This document shows positions 13,395 through 23,679 of a stretch of 64,000 bases of DNA, in pieces; within the stretch, counting starts at the first letter, position 1; each line of letters starts with the position of its first letter. Source of the DNA: Trichosphaerium sp. ATCC 40318 (Eukaryota; Discosea; Flabellinia; Trichosidae); the NCBI GenBank assembly GCA_038496445.1, contig JALMLS010000635.1, positions 58,755 to 122,754 of the forward strand. Direction: 5' to 3'. The notes below the pieces were generated by a model. The model was not told the origin of the DNA and did not search any database. It was given only the letters and a program-made list of their open reading frames with translations. The position numbers and the translations under genes are program-made.

Positions 13395-13857
13395 TCATTT
13401 GGATTGCCCAAATATAATGCTTGGCATCCCTTTACCAGTGAATACTGCTTTGATTTTCATATTCTTTTGTATAGGATCGGGAATGACGTACTAAAAAAAG
13501 AACAAATTACAAAGAGTTAAATGAATAAAAATGGTTAAAACCCTCACGTACTTCTTCTCGTTCCCATGCGGCTTCGACTACACGGAACCCCATTTCTTTA
13601 AACATCGCTGTGCTCGGTTTATCATATGTAATACGTAAATTACCTTTAACTGAGGAGTTTGCGTTGTCTATAACGAGTTTTCGTAAGTCTTCTATTGTTT
13701 TATCACCAGCTATCGTAATTTGCATTGGAAACGCTTTTCCTATACTCCAAGGCATCTGTTCTCTCGCTGGAGGCATTACCTGCACTTGTATCCTTACGTT
13801 ACCTCCTCCCTTTCCTTTTTTCTTTTTACCTCCTTGGTTTTGATTTCTACGTGCCAT
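13395..13857 (-). CDS. Small basic protein, ubiquitin-like-fold candidate, unknown
   Basis: The start at 13857 gives a Lys/Gly-rich leader (MARRNQNQGGKKKKGKGG), then a compact domain: NVRIQVQVMPPAREQMPW, a segment with TIEDLRKLVIDN, LRITYDKPSTAMFKEMGF. One intron (donor GTACGTGAGG at about 13549) leads to YVIPDPIQKNMKIKAVF and a stop at 13395. The pattern beta-beta-helix-beta, with DKTIEDLRKLV, resembles a ubiquitin-like fold, but that is inference. A polyadenylation signal lies far downstream, near 13155, next to another open frame (13163-13411). A further 3' exon is therefore possible. Confidence 0.55.
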
Positions 13858-14002
13858 AGCTAATAGTATAACGCAATTACGGCGTTGATAGTGTATATAC
13901 AGAAGAATTGTTTTTGTGTTTGTGTAAGAACGCTTTTTCTCTGAATAACTGTCAACTTAACAAGACAAGAATGGTCTACAATACATAGCCACTCGTTTTG
14001 AT

Positions 14003-14539
14003 ATGGTAGACTTCAACCACTACAACGTTGAAGAACGGTTAACTTTTGGCTGGTATTGATTGCTCTTCAAAGTCTAAAAGATGCTTCTTTTGCGAGTGTA
14101 TTTTCATGTAGGTCACGTGCTTTCTTTATTGAGTATCTCTGTTTACCCGTAAAGAACTGTCACTCGAAAACCCTTTCGCTGAAACTAGGCAACTTTCAAC
14201 GAATCCTCTAAACAAATATTGATTGCACCTCAGCTTACAAAAGTCTATTTTTACAGGATAGCTGAGAAAAAGCTTTCGAAGGCTGTAAGTATGTCATTCA
14301 CACCGCATCACCATTTTTCTTCCCTGCTTGCGGTAGACACGACCAGGGAAATTAATAAAACGGTCATAAGCCATTAACAAAAAAAGTCATCACCATTTTC
14401 ACCAATAATGGTACTGTAGTTAAAAAAATTTACCAGAACGTATACTAGTTATTTAGCTCCAGGTAAGGAGCACATGTTAGTTCAACTTGATCACTTGTTA
14501 GTAGAGATTGGTACTACTTCAAGGCATAACAAAAGGTAA
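14003..14539 (+). CDS. Possible small multi-exon gene or remnant
   Basis: Coding-like pieces occur on the plus strand: MVDFNHYNVEERLTFGWY from 14003, an exon-like segment APQLTKVYFYRIAEKKLSKA followed by a GTAAGT donor at about 14285, DTTREINKT at about 14337, and LKKFTRTYTSYLAPGKEHM...VEIGTT ending at 14539. Splice signals lie in the right places, but not every join keeps frame. This is either a short real gene or a decayed one. No family is recognised. The gap between the flanking minus-strand genes is otherwise empty. Confidence 0.25.
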
Positions 14540-14614
14540 TGAACACTAATCAATATGACTAAGGAACCTGGGTATAATTTTGGTTTTAAAGCCAAGAACA
14601 ACATTTATTTTTTC

Positions 14615-16663
14615 TCAATGATCAAGCTTATAAGCTTGACGGCGTGGTCCACCTGTAACCCAAGGAGTTTCTTCAATCCATGAGGGTCTAAAATAAATTA
14701 GCTATTTGCAAGGAAGGATACAAAAGAAAGAGATAAAGCATAGAACAGTACAAAATAAAACAAAAAAGAAAATTCTAAGAAAAATGGTTGGATGACTATT
14801 AGTTCAAACAAGTACTGGAATCGAATTGGTTTGCTCTGAGGGAGATTATAAGGTTTTACTTCTAGTTTCTTCTTTGCAACCATCTTATAACCTGAGTTCC
14901 ACAAAGCAATGGTATCGTTTACAATAGCCATAAATTTTTCTAAAATTGCATCATTTTCTTTTGCAAGTTCTTCGCTATTGTAAAACTCTTTGAATTCTTC
15001 AATGTTGTATGTTTCTTTCTACACCAAATAAGTGAGCACATAATAGTTGAAGTATTACCGGTAAAGGTAGGCGACATTGCGATAATGGATAAAATGTTTG
15101 TCATTGCAAATGGTCTTAAAACGTCTGTTTTGAATAAGACTCAATTTGATATGTCTGGAAAGATGTACCTTACAAACTACACTGTGTAATTCTTTTAATG
15201 GCTCAGAGAAATTTGTACAACGTTCAAGCATGGCAGCAGTGTCAGTTTTTTGCTTGATTTGCCTTAATGAGTATTCTAAAATTTGGCTACAAAAAATATA
15301 ATTAGCTTTAAGCGTTTTGTTAAATTTAAGCTTTGGTACTTCACCACACTCTTAAATATAGGTTTAAACTCATATGCTTCGGTATAAATAGATTCCCAAA
15401 GACTTTTCAAAGTAACAGAACTTGATCCCTTTGAAAACAAGTAGAAAGCAACTTAGACAAAAGGTTAGTCAAAAACAAAAAAAAAACTATAGCTAAAAAG
15501 GGTTGCGAAGCATAACACTTATTGAGCGGCATGTAATACACACCCTATGCTAGCAACACAGGTTAACTTATGATTATGTAGAATCGCTTGAGTCGTAAAG
15601 TTATGAGCACACGTACTCTTGTAATGGTTGCTTGTATCAGTCTTTGAAGAATCGATAATCTGTAGCCGCTTTACAACTTCATCAAAGGTTGCTACATAGC
15701 TAGTTTTTGTTTCTTCAGGCATATCGAATATCCTACTATTAACGTTGTAAAATGGTGCCTTCCCTGCTTTCTACAAAGATAGTTAACAAGACAAACTGAA
15801 AAAAAAAATATTAAATGAAACAAACGGACGCTTGTACCTCTAAACCACTCATAAAAATTTCTTGTTCGGAGAATCTTTTACGGTTTTCATCTTCGTTAGT
15901 TGTTAGTGCTTTGATTACCAATAATCTTAATTTTAATGGTGACATGATATCCTAATAACACGTTACAAAAAAAGTTAAGTTTAAACCAAAAACAAACGAA
16001 ATTGCGAGTCGTGTTACTCACCACCATCTCAGCCAAGTTCAATAACTGGTGTTCATCTTTACCATTAGTATTATCCACAATCCTTTCCCAAATATGAATT
16101 GAATTCAAATAGAGTTCAGACGGTTTACTGAAACCTCCATTCAAAGTTTCAAGCTCCTTTCTAATTTGTTGATGAAACCCAACCATGTTTTACGTACGGA
16201 ATTCTTTGCTAGTAGAATATAAGGCGATGTAGGGAGGTGTGGTAGTGCTTAGAGATATTGAGCGTACCTTGCCACCTTGTTATGGTCATAAACCCAAAAC
16301 TCTATTATAGGCGTCCCATGGCATGTCCTACGAGCAAACGTAAGCTTTGCGCGCCATTGGAGACGGCTACACGAGTTTAATCAAATTCTAGTACCATTCG
16401 AATTTCTCGTGCCACTCTGGGTTCTATATTATGTAAGAGGGCGCTTGTTAACTAATTGGGACTAAATAGCGTACCAAATTCTTTGATAAAACTTTAGTTT
16501 TCGCTTGTGGCGTCTGTAGGTCACCCAAAAGCACAAATGGATCCGATTTACCCATAAGGTCGACTTTACGTAAGTTTGAAGCTTTCAGGATGTTAATTGG
16601 AACAGGCGATGCTCGTAGAGCTTGTGAAGCTGCTACATCAAAAGAACTTGTGCTGTCGCTCAT
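14615..16663 (-). CDS. N-terminal C2-domain protein
   Basis: The start at 16663 (MSDSTSSFDVAASQALRASP) leads directly into a C2 domain: VPINILKASNLRKVDLMGKS, DPFVLLGD, KTKVLSKNLNPEWHEKFEW, and after an intron GTPIIEFWVYDHNKVAR. The aspartates in the DLMGKSDPF loop and YDHN loop are in place for calcium binding. The rest is built of seven or so exons of mostly helical sequence (ETLNGGFSKPSELYL, SPLKLRLLVIKALTTNEDE, TFDEVVKRLQIID, RQIKQKTDTAAMLERC, EFKEFYNSEELAKENDAIL). It ends in a motif-like tail ETPWVTGGPRRQAYKLDH at 14615, with AATAAA 10 nt beyond. A Ca2+/phospholipid-binding trafficking protein is the likely role. The helical part is not recognised. Confidence 0.65.
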
Positions 16664-16768
16664 TTCACGCTTGTTGTAATGCTAGCAACTGACAACTTTT
16701 GGTAAACAGTGGTCTAGTTTTCAGTGAACCCTAAAATACCGATTTTGGTACACTACTACCATAAACTC

Positions 16769-16804
16769 ATTAGGACTAGTAACTGAAAAAATTAGGACTA
16801 GTAA
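16769..16804 (+). repeat. Left terminal repeat: two tandem 14-mers
   Basis: Two copies of ATTAGGACTAGTAA at 16769 and 16791, separated by CTGAAAAA. Their inverted partners are at the other end of the transposon. Confidence 0.75.
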
Positions 16805-16839
16805 AATTTTATTTCACACAACGTGAACTTACAATAAAT

Positions 16840-18582
16840 TTAATTGAGCTCAAAAAGCTCTCCTGTAAACAATTCTGTTGCTATTAGGTAGTGTAAAGCG
16901 GAAAAGTCCAACGCATCATCCTCAAGGATGGAATCACAAATTGTATGTGTACATGTTAAAGTCAGTTTTAGTAAACCCAAAGTCATACGGCACTCATTGC
17001 TTTGAATCCGGCCGGGCGTGGTGTTTGACCAACTCAATTGATTAGCCTTATCAACAGCCGCAAAATTATCATGATAGAACTTGTGAAGAATAGGTTTGTC
17101 ATCCCGTGGAGTACCCAAAAAGTTTTCCAGTTGGGTCTGAATATTGTCTAAACACTCAGGATTTGTAGCATTTGTCAATCTGTCAATGAGCGTACTAATG
17201 TTACCTTGCTTTTTTAGGCCTAGCTTGGTGCAATAGCTTTGTAAGAATGATTTTTTCTTGTTTCCCAACATTTTTGGAGTCAGGTGAGCATGTCCTTTCA
17301 AAACGTTTGTATAGTGTTTTTGACATGAATTGCAAAACCATTGTTCAAATGCAGAATTTTTCTCTAGAGTTTTATCGTCCCAATTGAGACATTCAGCATG
17401 GAACCATATGTCACAGTAATCGTATTTAATCATTGGTTTACCAGGCAATTCTTTTCTGTAATGTAGGCAATCTTCAATGCAATGTAATTCGTCAGTTTGT
17501 GCTACATTTTGTTGTTGGTTGTTTAAAGTTGTGTGTTGCTGTTGCTTCTCCGATAATGCCAATATCTTTTCTGGTGTGAAATCACATAACTCTTGGGCTA
17601 GTGTTTCATTGTTGCCAATACCTTTGCTACCACATTTTCTCGACAAATGAACCAAAAAGTTTCGGCTGAGTTTACACATTTTTTTGTAATCTGCTAAAGT
17701 GGCTGAAGGTATTGATTGTTTCGGTTCACCAGTGTTCCAGCCATATCCAAGAAGTCGCCATTCAATTATTTTGTCATTATCTACCTTTTTGCGCATGAAT
17801 GATGCCACTTTACCCTCTGAGTTTGTTGCTATTCTCCATCTATTACATGGCACATTGTATTCAAGTATATCAAATATTTTTGTTTTGTGTGTCTTCGGTA
17901 TAGCAGCGGTAATGCCACCAGTTTTACTTTGCTGACAATTCACTGCTATCCATTCCACAAGATGTGACTCCATAAATCTAGAATCCATCACCACATGAGG
18001 TGTATACTTGTAAAACTCCTCAAATTTAACTATTAATTTTTTGGCAGCATCTAGCGGGCCCACCGGTGTACCAGGTCCCCAGTGAGGAACAATACCAAGT
18101 ATGTAAGGTTTCCTGCCATACTTGTCAGAGAACATTGCATGTACATGTACATAGATCATCAAACCAGTTGGATTCGGTTTGCTGTGGATGACCATTTTAT
18201 ACAGACTTTTACCCAGAAATTTGAAAATTGTTTCATCTATCGCTGAAATATCACCCGGCAACCAACCTTCCATGAATGCCTCGCTCAATAAAGTGCATAG
18301 TTCTTGAATATCAGATGTCAAACATGCTTTAATGATGCGAAATCTTGTTCGTGCTAGCAACTCATTGTTCCTTAACCAAGTTGGTTTTGCTTTGATGAAT
18401 TGATTACATGCTCGCACATAGTTTTTTTCTCCACTGCTTTGCTCCCAAATCCACAATGTTCCTATGAATTTCATGACCTCTTTAGGTTTGATTGGCGTGT
18501 TCCACCATGTGTTATAGTTCGGATTGGTTGTTCGGAATTGTGCAACAAGTTGTTTCCGCTTTTCTTCCGTATGGTAAAACAC
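16840..18582 (-). CDS. piggyBac-type transposase with inserted PHD-like and SAP-like modules
   Basis: Uninterrupted 580-codon frame. The catalytic core begins with DETIFKFLGKSLYKMVIHSK (D116), then VVMDSRFMESHLVEW (D200). The third aspartate is most likely D511 in AAVDKANQLSW, which corresponds to the VDxxDQ position of the family. Between D200 and D511, about twice the usual spacing, sit a Cys/His zinc finger (CIEDCLHYR, CDIWFHAECLNW, WFCNSCQKH; about 368-423) and a SAP-like helix pair (LQSYCTKLGLKKQGNISTLI; about 447-470). The frame ends FTGELFELN. In its reading frame the core probably extends upstream (STFNKKTIWNHVFYH), where it meets another frame holding the basic N-terminus. It would be intact apart from that possible frameshift. 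No introns interrupt it, unlike the neighbouring genes. Confidence 0.7.
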   Translation of the reverse strand: MFYHTEEKRKQLVAQFRTTNPNYNTWWNTPIKPKEVMKFIGTLWIWEQSSGEKNYVRACNQFIKAKPTWLRNNELLARTRFRIIKACLTSDIQELCTLLSEAFMEGWLPGDISAIDETIFKFLGKSLYKMVIHSKPNPTGLMIYVHVHAMFSDKYGRKPYILGIVPHWGPGTPVGPLDAAKKLIVKFEEFYKYTPHVVMDSRFMESHLVEWIAVNCQQSKTGGITAAIPKTHKTKIFDILEYNVPCNRWRIATNSEGKVASFMRKKVDNDKIIEWRLLGYGWNTGEPKQSIPSATLADYKKMCKLSRNFLVHLSRKCGSKGIGNNETLAQELCDFTPEKILALSEKQQQHTTLNNQQQNVAQTDELHCIEDCLHYRKELPGKPMIKYDYCDIWFHAECLNWDDKTLEKNSAFEQWFCNSCQKHYTNVLKGHAHLTPKMLGNKKKSFLQSYCTKLGLKKQGNISTLIDRLTNATNPECLDNIQTQLENFLGTPRDDKPILHKFYHDNFAAVDKANQLSWSNTTPGRIQSNECRMTLGLLKLTLTCTHTICDSILEDDALDFSALHYLIATELFTGELFELN

Positions 18583-18905
18583 GTGATTCCAAATGGTTTT
18601 TTTATTAAACGTAGATAGACTTGTTTTGTGTAGGTGAGCACACTGTTAGATTGAATGCGCTCAAAATAACCCAAGTTAGGGCCTGATATTTGTAAACACT
18701 CTGGTAGCGATATTTTTGCGTCTGGAAGAACCTTCCAGCTGTTTTCAGTCATGTAATTCAATTTTTCTCGTAGATCGGTTAAATGTTTCTGTTTATTGTC
18801 TAGTTTACGTTTTTTAGTTGCTGCACGTGTTGAAGTTGCGTTCTTCCGCTTTCGGGCAATTTTTCTTTTGTTTTTGCCAAGATGCTCTCGCAGGAGGCCT
18901 CTCAT
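18471..18905 (-). CDS. Basic N-terminal frame of the transposase (frameshifted)
   Basis: This 144-codon frame starts MRGLLREHLGKNKRKIARKR and contains two strongly basic, nuclear-localisation-like clusters (KNKRKIARKRK, KKRKLDNKQK), then ISLPECLQISGPNLGYFERI. Near 18600-18620 the useful reading switches to the 580-codon frame. No intron of credible length explains the switch (the only GT..AG pair spans about 24 nt). I take the part up to about 18610 as the transposase N-terminus, and the remainder (LRLIKKPFGITCF...) as out-of-frame. The break suggests a one-base indel or ribosomal frameshifting. Confidence 0.5.
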   Translation of the reverse strand: MRGLLREHLGKNKRKIARKRKNATSTRAATKKRKLDNKQKHLTDLREKLNYMTENSWKVLPDAKISLPECLQISGPNLGYFERIQSNSVLTYTKQVYLRLIKKPFGITCFTIRKKSGNNLLHNSEQPIRTITHGGTRQSNLKRS

Positions 18906-18962
18906 GTTTGTGAGATGCGTTTCCGATAGTTTTTGCGCCGTTTTGACGAAGTTTTACTGGTG

Positions 18963-18999
18963 TTACTAGTCCTAATTTTTTTTTTTACTAGCCCGAACG
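18963..18999 (-). repeat. Right terminal repeat: inverted tandem 14-mers
   Basis: TTACTAGTCCTAAT at 18963 is the exact reverse complement of the left copies. After a T tract, TTACTAGCCCGAAC at 18986 is a diverged second copy. Confidence 0.75.
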
Positions 19000-19250
19000 A
19001 AATAAAAGCTCAAAGAGGCTATCAACAAAACGCTTGCAATTTGTATTTTGTATTTATGGTACCACGTGGACCTCTAATTGAGTTGGTCTTGCTGATATGA
19101 TCCAGAATTACTACACATGTAATTCTCCGTATAAACTGCCAATGCATTGTCATTCCATCTAAGTATTTGCAGCATAGTAAGAAAAGAAGAAGGTAAGTTA
19201 AACCAACACGTTCTAAGCTATTTCATTTATTGTACATATTGACTAACTAG

Positions 19251-20890
19251 CTATTTCTCTTTTTGAGCAGTCTTGACTTCTAACATATCAAGAGCTTGTG
19301 TTAAATCTCTTATCAAGTCCTCCTCTTCTTCTATACCTACGCTAAGGCGTATTTGATCTTTTTTAACTTCAACAAGAGACTCAACACCGCCAAGACTTGT
19401 TGTACATTTGAATAAAGTCAAAAGTTCTGAGAACTTTTTTGGTCTTGTACCAGGAATTAATTCAATAGTGAAACAAGCAGGTGCAAGGTTATTAAAACTA
19501 GATTTCCAATACTCATGATCAGGGTGTGAAGGTAAACAAGGGTTATTTACTGTCTTCACCTTCTCGTGACCTTCAAGAAACGCTGCAACAGCAGCAGCGT
19601 TAGAACAGTGCTGTGTCATTCTCAGTTTAAGTGTGCGAAGACTTCTGTTGAAAAAAGTGAGATTATTTGCTTGAAGTAAAAAGTACGTACCTCAAGAGTA
19701 GGAAGCATTCAAGATTACCTGGGCAAGATCCTTGGGTTATACGATTTGTAAATAGTCTGTAGTATCGATTAAAATTAGAAGTAACAATAACACCACAAAG
19801 TAAATCAGAGTGACCTAATATTATCATCAATTTCAAAAACCGACTTTAAAGGCTTAAGCCACAAACAAACCTCCTAGAAACTTTGACGCAGAATGAATCA
19901 CATAATCAGCACCAAGCTCAAGAGGTTTTTGTAATACTGGCGTTGCAAAGGTGCTAAAAAGAAAGAAATATAAGTAACAATGCAACGACTTGTGTTAATC
20001 TTTTTTTTTGTTGTGCTTACTTATCTACGACGAGAATCGCTTCTTTTTCTTTTGCTATCTTCGCATAGTGAGCTATATCCTTTAACCTACAATTTGGATT
20101 CCTTGGAGACTCAATATATAGAACTGCGCCACGCTCCAAAGCTTCAATATCTTGTGTGAATTTGCAATTACCTAAAAACATGTCATGTCACTAGGTCTTG
20201 AATAAAAATACCTAGCACGTGACAGGCATGATGAGAAAGTACCTTTAATTGTAGAAAATGCATGCATAGCAGTAAGAGCGCCACGATACCCAGCGTCAAG
20301 GTGAACAATAATTCTAAAGGGCAATAAGAAATTTGGTTCAGTAATGACAAAAAAATTTACTTAGGCTTCAAAGCAACGAATAAAGCATTAATAGCTGCCA
20401 TCCCCGATCCATAACAAAGCGCTTTGCCACCGCACAAAGCGCCAATAAGCTTTTCAACTCTATTGCGAGTTGGCTGATCTGCTCTAGAAGCATGGTAAGG
20501 TCAAAAAAAAAACAAACAATGTGATTTTTTTGAAGTCAAATTATCAAACAGAGATGGAAGTAACACGGTTTACGTACCTTGAATATACGAATGATTGGTC
20601 TCCTTCGTATATCGTAGACACGTGAAGCTAAATTGCGTGTTCGTTAGTAAAAACGGCGCTAGTCGATTATTTTACGTACTGGAGGCGCTACGTCGCCATG
20701 AGATTCCTGAGAATGGTCATCAGCGTGTAATGCGAGTGTGCTAAACGCAACATTTGTCTAGAAGTGTCAAACAAACGGTTAATGATTAAATGGCATGTAA
20801 GACGTGTTGACCTACAAGCGCGGGTGGTAAAACAGGTAAGACTTGTTTTTTTGGAATAGGCTCTTCGCTACAACTCTCTGCGTTCCCCAT
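19251..20890 (-). CDS. PLP-dependent Cys/Met-metabolism enzyme (cystathionine gamma-synthase/lyase family)
   Basis: The start at 20890 ([15 protein letters not shown]) is followed by nine or ten exons that read as one continuous family member: [102 protein letters not shown], and the PLP lysine motif [12 protein letters not shown]. The C-terminal domain has [13 protein letters not shown] and [20 protein letters not shown], ending at 19251. Length (about 390 residues) fits. The reaction is transsulfuration chemistry on cysteine, cystathionine or homoserine esters; synthase and lyase cannot be told apart by eye. No targeting peptide is evident. A minus-strand AATAAA lies at about 19228. It is divergently transcribed from the next gene over a 150-nt spacer. 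Confidence 0.85.
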
Positions 20891-21041
20891 TTCAGCTTGC
20901 GTATTTACAAGTTCGTATTCGGCTAATATATTTATTTTTAAATGAAAAAGTGCCTATTATTTTCACACAACAAATAAAATGGTCAGCACTTTTCTGCCGC
21001 CGCGCTTTTCTGACAAAACGATAATTTCAGCAGTATTCAAT
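20891..21041. promoter_or_regulatory. Bidirectional promoter interval
   Basis: Only 151 nt separate two divergent start codons (20890 minus, 21042 plus). The interval is AT-rich, with ATATATTTATTTTTAAAT near 20927 and a GC-rich island GCCGCCGCGC near 20996. Both promoters must lie here or overlap it. Confidence 0.5.
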
Positions 21042-22942
21042 ATGTGCACCTTTACAATCTCATTTACTCTATTTTTACTTACGCTACTATCATTCACAAA
21101 GAGGTACACATGTGATACGAAACGGTTTTGTTGCTAAAAAACTGTTTGTCAAAACTAGCCAAAGCACATGCGGTAACACTCTTTCTTGGACGTCTGGGTA
21201 CTGTGAAACAGGCGTATATTGGGGTCCAAATCCGTATACAGCCTTCAGGTCGCTTAATCCAAGTGATACTCTAGATGTTTACTCTGTGTATCTTATTAAC
21301 GCTATGCAACGAGGTACGCTTTGGTTTTTTTTTTAAATGTTCAAAGTTTTGACGTTTGTTTTCAACGGTAATTAGTTTAAACTCTTTTTTAGTGCGTTTT
21401 CTCGTTTCAGCGTTTACTTCAAATGTGAATGTTAAACTTGTGCGTGATAGTAACCTCAATGGAGTCTACGATACTGATTTCGAATACTACGAGTTATACA
21501 TGGATTTAAATAGAACAGGTACTTCATTTGTCTTTGTTTTTTGATCTTCCCTGTGATTATCAACCATGCACTGTCCCTGTAGTTACTTTCATATAATCAT
21601 AACGCTATTGTAGTATACTCTCTTTTCTTAATACATTACTGTTTCCTTCCTGACGTTTGTTTTACAGGGTTGCGATGGGAGTTGTTCGATGCTCCTTTGG
21701 GAAGAGGAGAATGGTTCTTTATCGTTTCACTAGAAGATACAACAGCTACAACAAATTACACAATAGATGTATGGTTGGATCAGGACTTTGAAATGTCTAT
21801 TGAAACCTATACACTCCAATTAGTAAACTGGAGGCGCAAAGTGTATGTTTTTCTTTGTTGTTTTTTTGTTTTTGTTGAATAGGCTGCTGACTTGACACCT
21901 ACCCTAAGATATGACTTGACACTCCAAGATTTAAACGAAAGACAAGAGCTACTCTCTGCTACCAGTAGCAAAGCCGAAGATATGTGCAACCGAGCAATTT
22001 ACGAGTAAGACAAGATGACACGTTTTTACTTTTTTTTTTGGTAATGTTTGTTTTTTCAGCCACTGCTACTATGACTACGATGGTGTAACAATTCTATGCC
22101 CTGCGTTTTTCTTGAAAAAAGCAGGGTACGATGGGGTACGCAAAGTTTTCTTCTTTTGAGGTAGTACTCTATAACTTACAATGTTTTTGTTGGTAGATTG
22201 GAATAGAAAACTTAGCTGCCGGCAGTTTTGTAAGTGCAGAGCAAGTTGTTGATGGATGGACGCGATCTACGTCTCATTGGAATGCGCTTAAAAATGCCCA
22301 TGTGCGTGATGCCGGTGTAAGTTTCCATGATTGCACTAAGAACAGTATAAAACTGTGGCTTTATATGGCTGGGTATGCAGTTTTTTTAGTTGGTTGTTGA
22401 TAACGTTTTGTTAGGTATCAATCTAACGTATGCGGTAACGGTGTCACTGGTAAGTGCATTGTGTTACCTTAATATTGTTAACAACTTCAAAGAGAGCGAA
22501 CAGTGTGATGATAACAACAACCGTGATAATGACGGCTGTTCTTCTCAATGCAAACTAGAAAGAGATTTCGTTCTACCTTGGCGGTGCATGTGAGTGTTCT
22601 TGTACCAAACACCGTTAATATTCGTATAGCCAAGCGGTAGGTACTACATGCTACAGATGTGGAGATGGTGTACTTCAGTTCAATGAAGAATGTGATGACG
22701 GCAATATGTTCAATAACGACGGTTGCTTCCAATGCAGCATTGAAAAGGTAAATAAGGTTGTTGAATTGTTATAAGTTCTGACTACTTTGTAGGATTACAT
22801 GTGCAACCTTGGGTCTCCTACAAGATGTGTTAATTCCTCACTCTCCTTTTTGTTCCGATCCGGAACACCTCATACAATGCCTTGGTTAATAACCATAGGT
22901 ATTGCAGTGATGTTCTTTGCTGTGGTTAACATTGTATCGTAA
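21042..22942 (+). CDS. Secreted/type I membrane CAP (SCP) protein with DUF4215 repeats
   Basis: The signal peptide exon (MCTFTISFTLFLLTLLSFTK) splices at GTACAC near 21100 to QSTCGNTLSWTSGYC. Beta-rich exons follow (NVNVKLVRDSNLNGVYDTDF). Then comes a region with the marks of a CAP/SCP domain: ERQELLSATSSKAEDMCNRA, HCYYDYDGV, GIENLAAGSFVSAEQVVDGW, TSHWNALKNAHVRDAGVSF. Two DUF4215-type Cys repeats come next (CDDNNNRDNDGCSSQCKLE and CDDGNMFNNDGCFQCSIE). The protein ends in one transmembrane helix (WLITIGIAVMFFAVVNIVS) at 22942, leaving no cytoplasmic tail, so GPI processing is an alternative. About eight short introns. CAP domains bind lipids or act as toxins or signals in other organisms; the function here is unknown. 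Confidence 0.65.
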
Positions 22943-23679
22943 AATAATACTGATTTTTGATTTTCTCAAAAGAATGATCGTTAAATGTAGCTTGAAAGTT
23001 GGTTTGAGTACATGGTATACATATTGCCCCGGCTGACGCTGGGTGTTTTAATGTGGTGGTTTCTCCATCACTTTGGTAACTCTATGAGCTAACAAGCGTT
23101 GATGATTATTCCCAAACACGTGACGAATGACTTTTCAAAAAAAAAAACCAAAAAAAAGCCATAAAGAAAGTTAACAGCGATTCTTTACCAACGACACGCC
23201 CATATTTTTATCATGTATACCAGCTGGGTTATAACTACTGTTAAACCGATACGCAAAAAAAAAAAAAGTTACAACTCGTTGTAAGCGTTCCTGACAACGT
23301 AGGCTTCGTTATTTACCGCTTGGTGTATCGATAAACGATCTCTTTTCGAAAAACATGACGTGGTTAGCGAATAATGTCAATTTCGCTTTTGAGCATATGT
23401 GAGATAACTTTTGAACTCGTTTAAGACTATATGATGTATACTGAGTTTTATCAAAGTTATTTTTGCTTTGTTGTCTGAATCCCTGCAATGTGCACTGCAA
23501 TACATCTACATCGCTGATGCGACCACATGATTGGGTATAAGCTACGACAGACAAGAATGTGTAAAATGTCACTAGAATAGAATAGTTCTGTTATTCAGGT
23601 AAAGTGTAAAAAATAGAATTTTAAGCGAAGTTTCGCCTTTCGTCTTATAAATTATAACTAAAAACGAAGACAACACGCA
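22943..23679. other. Intergenic, with one weak minus-strand frame
   Basis: A/T homopolymers and a CACGTG at about 23118. A minus-strand frame at 23309-23572 (MTFYTFLSVVAYTQSCGRIS) could encode an 87-residue protein with a weak signal-like start, but it matches nothing I know and has no supporting splice or polyadenylation context. No RNA gene seen. Confidence 0.4.

Larger units (their letters stand above)
16769..18999. mobile_element. piggyBac-like DNA transposon with composite inverted ends
   Basis: The 2.2-kb element contains one long transposase frame on the minus strand. Each end carries two tandem copies of a 14-mer related to ATTAGGACTAGTAA. On the left they lie at 16769-16782 and 16791-16804; on the right, inverted, at 18963-18976 and 18986-18999 (the outer one degenerate, with GGGCTAG in place of GGACTAG). 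The inner copies are identical between ends and flanked by an A/T tract. I see no TTAA target duplication at the edges, so the true termini may lie slightly off or the flanks have decayed. It lies between the C2-protein start and the PLP-enzyme 3' end without breaking either. Confidence 0.7.

Noticed and set aside
17699-17935. Plus-strand frames within the transposon
   Set aside because: They overlap the 580-codon transposase frame, which contains the catalytic motifs.
22990-23060. GC-richer patch (GCCCCGGCTGACGCTGGG) as a possible tRNA or snRNA
   Set aside because: No matching arms for a cloverleaf and no downstream T-loop consensus.
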